Below the pieces are notes generated by a model. That model saw only the letters and a list, made by a program, of their open reading frames with translations. It was not told the origin of the DNA and searched no databases. From Paracoccaceae bacterium (lineage in GTDB: Bacteria > Pseudomonadota > Alphaproteobacteria > Rhodobacterales > Rhodobacteraceae), in contig DAOUPC010000039.1 of assembly GCA_030626365.1 (NCBI GenBank), positions 1 through 12,937 on the forward strand: a stretch of 12,937 nt of DNA, given 5' to 3'. Both the position numbers and the translations under genes were made by a program. The stretch's first letter is position 1, and each line of letters opens with the position of its first letter. This document shows positions 7,137 to 12,937 of the stretch, piece by piece.

Positions 7137-8768
7137 ATGACAGGCAAAGCTGCCAAAGGATGGTTTGACCGGGTTGTTCTTGATCTGACGCGTCAGATGC
7201 GCTGGTCCTTTCTGCCACCGCTGATGATCTACTTTTCGGCCGGGGTGTCGGGGCTGACGGCCATTGTGGGCACCTTTTTCGTCAAGGATTATCTGGGCTT
7301 GTCGGCTGCATTTCTGGCAGGGATTGCGTTTTGGGCCGGGTTGCCCTGGGCGCTGAAAATGCCGTTGGGGCATTTGGTGGACCTGATCTGGCGCTGGAAG
7401 GCGGTGTTGGTCTGGGTGGGGGCCGGGTTGATCGCCGTCAGCCTGGGGATCATGTATTTGCTGATTACCGACCCGGTGATGATGGCAGAAATCCTGCCGG
7501 TCGGGGTCTGGTATGTGACCTCGGCGTTGCTGGCCCCGGTGGGCTATGTGGTTCAGGATGCGGTGGCCGACGCGATGTCGGTCGAGGCCGTGCCAAGGGT
7601 TGATGCCGCCGGAACGCCGATACCCGATGCACAATCCAAGGTAATGCACACCACCATGCAGACGCTGGGCCGGTTTTCGCTGATCAGCGGCACGGTGGCG
7701 GTTGCGTTGCTGAACATCGTCATGTTCGCCGGCACCGAAGAACTGAGCCAGCAGGGCAAGGCCGGGATATATGCCAATATCTATCTGATTGCGCTTGGAA
7801 TTCCGGCTTTGTCGGTGTCCGGGGTTGTGTTGGGGGCCTGGCAGGGGCGCAGGGCAAGGGCGCGCCTGATACGCGGTGGAATGACGGCAAAGGCGGCGGG
7901 TGATGCGCTGGGGCGTCCCGGGGGGCACACAAAGGTCAATCACTGGTATTTCACCGGCGGTCTGGTGTTTGTCGCGCTGACGCTGACGATTGGCCTTTCA
8001 GATATTTCCTACGCGCAAGAAATCGTGTTCGCCGGGTCCATGGCGATCGTGCTGTTTTTGATGCGCCAGCTTATTGCCAACCTTGAACCTGACAAGGCGC
8101 GGGCGCTGGTCGGCACGGCGATCATCATTTTTGTGTTTCGTGCCGTGCCGTTGCCCGGTGCGGCGGCGACATGGTTTGAAATAGACGAACTGGGCTTTGA
8201 CGAACAATTCCTGTCGGTGCTGTATCTGATTGTCTCGGTGTTGACGCTGGCCGGGATCATTGTGCTGCGCCCGATGATGGCCAGCCGGTCGATCACCCGG
8301 ATCATCGTGTTGCTGACGGTGATTGGCGCGGTGCTGTCGTTGCCAAATATCGGGCTGTATTACGGGGTGCATCATTGGACCGCGGCGCATACGGGCGGCA
8401 TTGTTGATGCCCGGTTCATCGCGATCCTTGATACCGGGCTGGAATCGCCGCTGGGGCAGGTGGCGATGATCCCGATGCTGGCGTGGATTGCCCGCAATGC
8501 GCCAAGTAACCTTAAGGCGACATTCTTTGCGGTCATGGCTTCGTTCACCAATCTGGCCCTTTCAACCAGTGCGCTGTCCACCAAGTACCTTAATCAGGTG
8601 TTCACGGTCACGCGTGAGGTGACAGACAAAACCACCGGCACGGTTGAGGTTCCGGCGGATTATTCGCAACTTGGCTGGTTGCTGATCACCGTTGCGGGGA
8701 TGGGGTTTGCCTTGCCACTGCTAACGGTGGCACTGGTGCAGAGGTCGCGGTTCAGGACCACCGATTAA
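7137..8768 (+). CDS. Major facilitator transporter, BT1 (folate/biopterin)-like
   Basis: A 543-residue polytopic inner-membrane protein with about 12 hydrophobic segments, divided by a charged loop near residues 236-268. Features that recall the BT1 family: LPWALKMPLGHLVD at residues 69-82, in the place of the family's PW-K-P-G-L-D motif after the second helix, and VVQDAVADAMSVE at 138-150, resembling the D-VADALVVE-type motif. The second half ends with RNAPSNLKATFFAVMASFTNLALS, typical of the late helices of this family. Eukaryotic BT1 members carry folate or biopterin; bacterial members are mostly uncharacterised, so the substrate is unknown. It is divergent from the lipoprotein gene and 101 nt upstream of the hydrolase gene. 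A generic MFS permease is the fallback call. Confidence 0.75.
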   Translation: MTGKAAKGWFDRVVLDLTRQMRWSFLPPLMIYFSAGVSGLTAIVGTFFVKDYLGLSAAFLAGIAFWAGLPWALKMPLGHLVDLIWRWKAVLVWVGAGLIAVSLGIMYLLITDPVMMAEILPVGVWYVTSALLAPVGYVVQDAVADAMSVEAVPRVDAAGTPIPDAQSKVMHTTMQTLGRFSLISGTVAVALLNIVMFAGTEELSQQGKAGIYANIYLIALGIPALSVSGVVLGAWQGRRARARLIRGGMTAKAAGDALGRPGGHTKVNHWYFTGGLVFVALTLTIGLSDISYAQEIVFAGSMAIVLFLMRQLIANLEPDKARALVGTAIIIFVFRAVPLPGAAATWFEIDELGFDEQFLSVLYLIVSVLTLAGIIVLRPMMASRSITRIIVLLTVIGAVLSLPNIGLYYGVHHWTAAHTGGIVDARFIAILDTGLESPLGQVAMIPMLAWIARNAPSNLKATFFAVMASFTNLALSTSALSTKYLNQVFTVTREVTDKTTGTVEVPADYSQLGWLLITVAGMGFALPLLTVALVQRSRFRTTD

Positions 8769-8856
8769 GGCCCGCATGGCCCTTGTCGCATTGGTTTGCC
8801 AAGCCATGAACCGCGCCATATGCTGATGGTCTGCCCACCGGATTACCCGACCGGGC

Positions 8857-8864
8857 AAAGGGGG
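8857..8864 (+). promoter_or_regulatory. Ribosome binding site deciding the start at 8870
   Basis: AAAGGGGG ends 5 nt before the ATG at 8870. A GTG at 8864 would overlap this site, so the ATG two codons later is preferred. Confidence 0.55.
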
Positions 8865-8869
8865 TGCCC

Positions 8870-9820
8870 ATGTCTGTTGTGATCTATGTTGTTCTTGGGG
8901 TTGCGGTGTTGGTGATGTTTGGCGCGCTGTGGACCCGCAGTCTGGCACAGGGGGCCGAACGGGGTGTGCCGCAGGCGGGTACGCTGATGCCGGTCGGGGG
9001 CGGGGTGATGCATTATGTTGATACCGGCCCGCGTGATGGGCCGGTTCTGGTGCTGATCCACGGCATTGCCGGGCAGTTACAGCATTTCACCTATGGGATG
9101 GTTGATCTGTTGCAGGGCGATTACCGGGTGATCGCGCTGGATCGCCCCGGTTGTGGCTATTCGCAACTGGCCAATGACGGCGATGGGGCGAGCCTGGGGG
9201 ATCAGGCGCGGATGATTGATGCGCTGTTGGCCGGGCTTGGCGTGGAACGCGCGGTGGTGGTTGGCCATTCTCTGGGCGGGGCCGTGGCGTTACGGATGGC
9301 GCTGGATTGCCCGGACCGGATTGGTGCGCTGGCGCTGTTGTGCCCGCTGACCCACACCCAGCCGGACGCACCGGATGCGTTGAAGGGATTGCAGATATCA
9401 ACCTCTTGGGTGCGGCGCCTGATGGGCGCGACCATTGCCGTGCCAATTGGCAAGATGACCGCCGGCAAGGTGCTGGGCGAAGTGTTTAAGCCCGAGCAAT
9501 GCCCGGATGATTTCATGGATCGCGCCGGTGCGGTGCTGGGGTTGCGCCCGCAGGCGTTTGTTACGGCGTGTTCCGATATGTCGGCGGTTCAGCTTGAAAT
9601 GCCGGCACAGGCCGCCCGATACGAGGGCGAATTGACCATACCGGGTGGCATTCTTTACGGGGCCGAGGATGGCACGCTGTCCCCCGACAGGCACGGGCAA
9701 AGCATGGCCCAATACGGGTTAAGCTGTGAAACCCTTGCCGGGCGGGGGCATATGATCCCGATTTCGGCACCAGAGGACTGCGCCGGGTTTATCCGCCGGG
9801 TCGCGGCCAAGGTTCTTTAA
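8870..9820 (+). CDS. Membrane-anchored alpha/beta hydrolase
   Basis: A 316-residue alpha/beta-fold hydrolase. Residues 3-21 are a hydrophobic N-terminal helix with no clear cleavage site, probably a membrane anchor. The core shows the oxyanion segment LIHGIAG (62-68), nucleophile elbow GHSLGG with Ser134, acid Asp267 (YGAED; Asp273 is an alternative) and His294 (GRGHMIP). A cap region (about 163-235) separates the two halves. All catalytic residues expected of an active serine hydrolase are present; the substrate (ester, lactone or lipid) cannot be told from sequence. It follows the transporter by 101 nt with no clear terminator, so it may be read from the same transcript. Its stop codon overlaps that of the convergent racemase gene by 4 nt. 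Confidence 0.88.
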   Translation: MSVVIYVVLGVAVLVMFGALWTRSLAQGAERGVPQAGTLMPVGGGVMHYVDTGPRDGPVLVLIHGIAGQLQHFTYGMVDLLQGDYRVIALDRPGCGYSQLANDGDGASLGDQARMIDALLAGLGVERAVVVGHSLGGAVALRMALDCPDRIGALALLCPLTHTQPDAPDALKGLQISTSWVRRLMGATIAVPIGKMTAGKVLGEVFKPEQCPDDFMDRAGAVLGLRPQAFVTACSDMSAVQLEMPAQAARYEGELTIPGGILYGAEDGTLSPDRHGQSMAQYGLSCETLAGRGHMIPISAPEDCAGFIRRVAAKVL

Positions 9821-10617
9821 AGGCCCTGATCACCCTGCCATGTGGTCAGGTTCAGCCGTGGGTCATCCAGTTCCAGCGGAAATTTGCGCGGGCTTAGCCC
9901 GGACTGAAACCAGGTTATGAAGGAATAGATCGTAAACACCGGCAACCCGGTCAGTTTTCGCACGTCCGCCGCGTAGGGCACCATGTTGGTGCATTCCAGA
10001 ACGATTGCCCCGATCCCTTGGTGTTCGCGCACCAGTGTTGCGGCCGCGTCCAGCACGTCCAGCCGGCAGGCGGCGAAATCAAGGCTGGCGTGGTCGTTCA
10101 TGATACCGCGGCTAAAGGCCCGCCCGCCGTTTGTGTCGTCTGTGCCGTCTGTGCCGTCTGTGCCAACGATGATCGTGTCCTCGGGCGCGCCGGCGGCCTT
10201 CAGGTGATCGGGCGTCAAGGCGGCGCGTGATATGGTGATCACCCCAACCTTTTTGCCGGGCGCCAACAGCGCCTGAACCGAACTGACCTGCATCAGGGAC
10301 GATGTGGCAACCGGCACGTCCAGGGCGGTTCTTATCTGATCCTGAAGCAGGGCCAGAAACCCGCAGGTGGTGGTGATCCCGTCACATCCCATCCGGACCA
10401 GATCGCGCCCGGCGGCGATGAACTGATCAACCAGAAGGCGGGGATCCTGGCGCACCACCGCACTGGCCGTGGCCCCCGGCACAACCCGGTATTGCACCGG
10501 AAAGGGCCAGGTCGCCGCATTGCCGATATCGCCGTAAATGCGTGGAAACCGGGTTTCCAGCATGAGGATTCCAACACTTGCGCCAAACACCGCCTTGCCG
10601 CCAGATTGTTGGGTCAT
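9817..10617 (-). CDS. Aspartate/glutamate racemase-superfamily protein
   Basis: A 266-residue protein. The two catalytic cysteines of the Asp/Glu racemase superfamily are present: Cys85 in TTTCGFLA and Cys209 in LECTNM, with GVITIS (125-130) in the middle strand. This fits a two-base, cofactor-independent racemase or isomerase; hydantoin racemase, maleate isomerase and arylmalonate decarboxylase are relatives, so the exact reaction is open. Residues 152-162 (GTDGTDGTDDT) come from a 9-bp DNA repeat and look like an expanded loop before GGRAF. Start ATG at 10617-10615 has a weak purine-rich site upstream. It is divergent from the DadA-like gene, and the pair with the TRAP binding protein suggests catabolism of an imported amino acid or similar carboxylate. 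Confidence 0.85.
   Translation of the reverse strand: MTQQSGGKAVFGASVGILMLETRFPRIYGDIGNAATWPFPVQYRVVPGATASAVVRQDPRLLVDQFIAAGRDLVRMGCDGITTTCGFLALLQDQIRTALDVPVATSSLMQVSSVQALLAPGKKVGVITISRAALTPDHLKAAGAPEDTIIVGTDGTDGTDDTNGGRAFSRGIMNDHASLDFAACRLDVLDAAATLVREHQGIGAIVLECTNMVPYAADVRKLTGLPVFTIYSFITWFQSGLSPRKFPLELDDPRLNLTTWQGDQGL
10132..10164. repeat. 9-bp tandem repeat inside the racemase gene
   Basis: On the + strand the unit TGTGCCGTC appears twice exactly (10141-10158), once with one change just before (10132-10140), and as a partial TGTGCC after. It encodes the Gly-Thr-Asp repeat of the racemase on the - strand and keeps the reading frame because the unit is a multiple of three. Confidence 0.9.
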
Positions 10618-10631
10618 GTTGCTCTCATTTT

Positions 10632-10663
10632 CTGGCAGTTGCGGTGGTTGCTGGCAGTTGCGG
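10632..10663. repeat. 13-bp direct repeat pair near the racemase start
   Basis: CTGGCAGTTGCGG occurs at 10632-10644 and again at 10651-10663, a 19-bp period, 15-46 nt upstream of the racemase start. The position suits an operator or a transcription-factor site for that gene. No known regulator motif is recognised. Confidence 0.8.
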
Positions 10664-10741
10664 ATGGGGGAAATGTACGGTCCGCTGACGTGCGCGCAAG
10701 GCTGAATTCAATTTGGGCTTGTGATTGTCCCTGCAAACCAG

Positions 10742-10767
10742 ACAAATGTGCAATACAAATGTGCAAT
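10742..10767. repeat. 13-bp perfect tandem repeat upstream of the DadA-like gene
   Basis: ACAAATGTGCAAT is repeated head to tail without a gap (10742-10754 and 10755-10767), ending 24 nt before the oxidoreductase start. It is AT-rich compared with its surroundings and lies where a promoter or operator is expected. No standard -35/-10 pair could be placed with confidence. Confidence 0.85.
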
Positions 10768-10791
10768 GAAACCCAACAAGGGATCTGATGA

Positions 10792-12048
10792 ATGACCGCT
10801 GAGCAATCGCAACCCATTGTGGTGATAGGGGCCGGAATTGTCGGAATGTCGACCGCAATCTGGCTTCAGCGGGCCGGGCGCGAGGTGATCGTGATTGACC
10901 GGGGTGAACCGGGCCACGACAAGGGCACGTCATATGGCAATGGCGGCATCATCGTGCCCAGCGGGGTTGCCCCGGTGACCGGGCCGGGGATGCTGTGGAA
11001 AAGCCCCAAAATGCTGCTGGACCCGAATTTCCCGCTGTTTTTGCGGTGGGCGTACCTGCCCAGGTTATTGCCGTGGTTGTTGAAATACATGTCCAATGCC
11101 AACGAGGCGGACACCAGGCGGATCGCCAGGGGCCTGTCGGTCATTGTCGGGGACGCGGTGGAGCAGCACAAGGCACTGGCCAAAGGCACCTCTGCCGAGG
11201 GCTGGATCACCGATAGCGATTATTGTTTTGCCTATGCCGACCGGGCGGCGTTCAAGGCGGACAGCTTTGTCTTTGATCTGCGCCGCGAGGCGGGGCAGGT
11301 GCCCGAACTGATCGAAGGCGGGGCGGTGCGCGACTATGAACCCGGCATGGGGGCATCGGTGAACCTGCTGGCGGTGATGAAGGACCATGCCTATGTGCGC
11401 GCGCCGGGGCGCTATGTGGCCGCGCTGGCAAAGGTGTTTCTTGAGGGCGGCGGCGACATCCGCCAGGGCGAGGTGCGCGATGTTGAGCTGAGCGACGGGC
11501 GGATCAGCGCGGTGGTGACCGATCAGGGGCCGATTGCCTGCGCCTGTGCGGTGCTGGCCACCGGGGTCTGGTCAAAACCGCTGGCCAGAAAACTGGGCGT
11601 CAACGTGCCGCTGGAGTCCGAGCGCGGTTATCACATCATGTTCAGGGACCCGTCGCTAAAGCTGCGCGCGACCTTTATGATGACGGGGGGCAAGTTTGTC
11701 GTGACTCCGATGGAGGACGGCATTCGCTGTGCCGGGATCGTGGAATTCGGCGGCTTGGATGCGCCGGCCTCGTCTGCGCCGTTCAGGTTATTGCGCAAAC
11801 AGGTGGCGGCCTATTTCCCGACGTTGGAATATTCCGGCACCGAGGAATGGATGGGTCACCGCCCCGCCACGTCCGACAGCCTGCCGGTCATCGGCGAAGT
11901 GAACGGAACGGGCGTGTTTGCCGGTTTCGGGCATCACCATATAGGCTTGACCGGGGGGGCAAAAACGGGTCGACTGATTGCCGACCTTATCACAAGACAA
12001 GGCACGAATATCGATCTTGCGGCCTTTGATCCGCAACGGTTCAACTAA
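10792..12048 (+). CDS. DadA-like FAD-dependent D-amino-acid oxidoreductase
   Basis: A 418-residue flavoenzyme of the DAO/glycine-oxidase superfamily, close in length to E. coli DadA. The N-terminal Rossmann fold carries GAGIVG (residues 13-18) and ends its second strand with VIVID (acidic Asp36), which holds the FAD ribose. GTSYGNGGII (45-54) and the C-terminal blocks WMGHRPATSDSLPVIG (353-368) and FGHHHIGLT (379-387) are typical of DadA-type dehydrogenases. The expected reaction is oxidative deamination of a D-amino acid (or related amine) to a keto acid, with electrons passed to the respiratory chain. AAGGGA at 10778-10783 lies 8 nt before the ATG at 10792; an overlapping ATG at 10788 gives only four codons. 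The TRAP binding protein starts 28 nt downstream, indicating an operon. True substrate unknown; 'dadA' is avoided because many paralogues act on other amino acids. Confidence 0.86.
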   Translation: MTAEQSQPIVVIGAGIVGMSTAIWLQRAGREVIVIDRGEPGHDKGTSYGNGGIIVPSGVAPVTGPGMLWKSPKMLLDPNFPLFLRWAYLPRLLPWLLKYMSNANEADTRRIARGLSVIVGDAVEQHKALAKGTSAEGWITDSDYCFAYADRAAFKADSFVFDLRREAGQVPELIEGGAVRDYEPGMGASVNLLAVMKDHAYVRAPGRYVAALAKVFLEGGGDIRQGEVRDVELSDGRISAVVTDQGPIACACAVLATGVWSKPLARKLGVNVPLESERGYHIMFRDPSLKLRATFMMTGGKFVVTPMEDGIRCAGIVEFGGLDAPASSAPFRLLRKQVAAYFPTLEYSGTEEWMGHRPATSDSLPVIGEVNGTGVFAGFGHHHIGLTGGAKTGRLIADLITRQGTNIDLAAFDPQRFN

Positions 12049-12076
12049 CGAAACCAAATCCAAAGGGAGAAAACGG

Positions 12077-12937
12077 ATGACAAAAACAATTAAGGGAATG
12101 GCCGCATCCTGCGCGCTGACGGCTGGTCTGGCGATGGGGGCCACGGGCGCATTTGCCGAGACATGGGATCTGCCCATGGCCTATTCCGCAACCAACTTTC
12201 ATTCTGCTGTCGGGGCCGAGTTCGCGGCCTGTGTGACTGCGGGCACCGGTGGGGCGCTGACGTTGCAGACGCATCCGGGTGGGTCGCTGTTTGCAGGTGG
12301 CGAGATCAAGCGCGCCATTCAGACCGGTCAGGTCAACATCGGCGAACGTCTGTTGTCGGGCCACCAGAACGAAAATGCGCTGTTCGGGTTTGACTCTGTG
12401 CCGTTCCTGGCCACCTCGTTCGACGCGTCGGAAAAGCTGTGGGAGGCCGCCAAAGGTCCGCTGACCGAGGTGCTGAATGCCCAGAACCTGCACCTGCTTT
12501 ATTCGGTGCCGTGGCCTTCGCAGGGCCTGTATTTCAAGAAAGAGGTCAACTCGGTTGCGGACATGAAGGGCATCAAGTTCCGGTCGTACAACAGCGCAAC
12601 CGCGCGTCTGGCGGAACTGTCCGGCATGTTGCCGGTACAGATCGAAGCCGCCGAGATTTCGCAGGCGTTTGCAACGGGTGTGGCTGAATCGATGATTTCG
12701 TCCGCTTCAACCGGCTATGACCGCAAGGTCTGGGAAAGCCTGACGCATTTCTATGACGTGCAGGCCTGGTTGCCGCGTAACTATATGATGGTCAATCTGG
12801 ATGCGTGGAACGGCCTGGACGCAGCCACCCAGAACGTGATGGGCGGTTGTGCCATCGTTGCCGAATATGCCGGTGACTGGCGGTCGATCCAATACACCGG
12901 ATTTACCCTGAACAAGCTGGCGGAAAATGGCATGAGC
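12077..12937 (+). CDS. TRAP transporter solute-binding protein, DctP family (3' end outside window)
   Basis: The frame runs open from the ATG at 12077 to the window end, giving 287 residues of an expected ~325-340. AAGGGAG lies about 7 nt before the start. Residues 1-27 are a Sec signal peptide cleaved near AFA/ETWDL. Family signs: HPGGSLF (66-72), the MKGIKFR segment with Arg169, the residue that usually binds the substrate carboxylate, and AFATGVAESMISSASTGYDRKVWE (197-220). It is a periplasmic binding protein that delivers a carboxylate-containing solute to DctQM membrane subunits, which should be encoded just beyond the window. Position after the DadA-like gene suggests the ligand is the amino acid (or a precursor) that this enzyme degrades. 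Confidence 0.9.
   Translation, partial: MTKTIKGMAASCALTAGLAMGATGAFAETWDLPMAYSATNFHSAVGAEFAACVTAGTGGALTLQTHPGGSLFAGGEIKRAIQTGQVNIGERLLSGHQNENALFGFDSVPFLATSFDASEKLWEAAKGPLTEVLNAQNLHLLYSVPWPSQGLYFKKEVNSVADMKGIKFRSYNSATARLAELSGMLPVQIEAAEISQAFATGVAESMISSASTGYDRKVWESLTHFYDVQAWLPRNYMMVNLDAWNGLDAATQNVMGGCAIVAEYAGDWRSIQYTGFTLNKLAENGMS

Noticed and set aside
8769..8869. Possible terminator in the gap between transporter and hydrolase
   Set aside because: Only short imperfect inverted repeats (for example GGCC-CGCAT-GGCC and TTGG-TTTG-CCAA) and no T-run, so no terminator is claimed.

Overview
The window reads as chromosomal DNA of a GC-rich alphaproteobacterium, most likely a Rhodobacterales/Roseobacter-type marine bacterium. 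This is inferred from codon choice, densely packed genes, TRAP-type transport and the look of the protein families; no marker gene (rRNA, tRNA) is present to confirm it. No insertion sequence, CRISPR array, tRNA or rRNA was found.

Left block (1-5229, + strand): four tightly coupled genes that match, in order and family, the envelope sensor branch of the threonine phosphorylation pathway of type VI secretion systems (T6SS). They are the C-terminal part of a PpkA/TagE-like protein with a von Willebrand A domain (5' end outside the window), an ABC ATPase (TagT-like), an FtsX/MacB-type permease (TagS-like) and a secreted SUMF1/formylglycine-generating-enzyme-like protein (TagR-like). The last three are joined by overlaps of 7 and 1 nt. 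In Pseudomonas these proteins with TagQ sense envelope events and switch on PpkA, which activates T6SS firing. No TagQ is visible here. The next gene (5381-6655), behind a 151-nt gap with an inverted repeat, encodes an exported protein with a peptidoglycan-binding domain and a cysteine-containing C-terminal region that I do not recognise.

Middle block (6656-9820): a short tandem repeat, a strong bidirectional terminator, a small SHOCT-domain lipoprotein on the - strand, a BT1-like major-facilitator transporter and a membrane-anchored alpha/beta hydrolase. The last two do not show an obvious shared pathway.

Right block (9817-12937): an aspartate/glutamate racemase-superfamily gene on the - strand, facing away from a DadA-like FAD amino-acid oxidoreductase and the start of a TRAP-transporter solute-binding protein (3' end outside the window). 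Together they look like an uptake and catabolism locus for an amino acid or related carboxylate: import by TRAP, isomerisation by the racemase, oxidation by the flavoenzyme. The divergent region between them carries two separate pairs of perfect 13-bp direct repeats, candidates for regulator binding.

The most interesting parts are the T6SS sensor module with a peptidoglycan-binding protein where TagQ might be expected, and the repeat-rich divergent control region of the racemase/oxidoreductase/TRAP locus.
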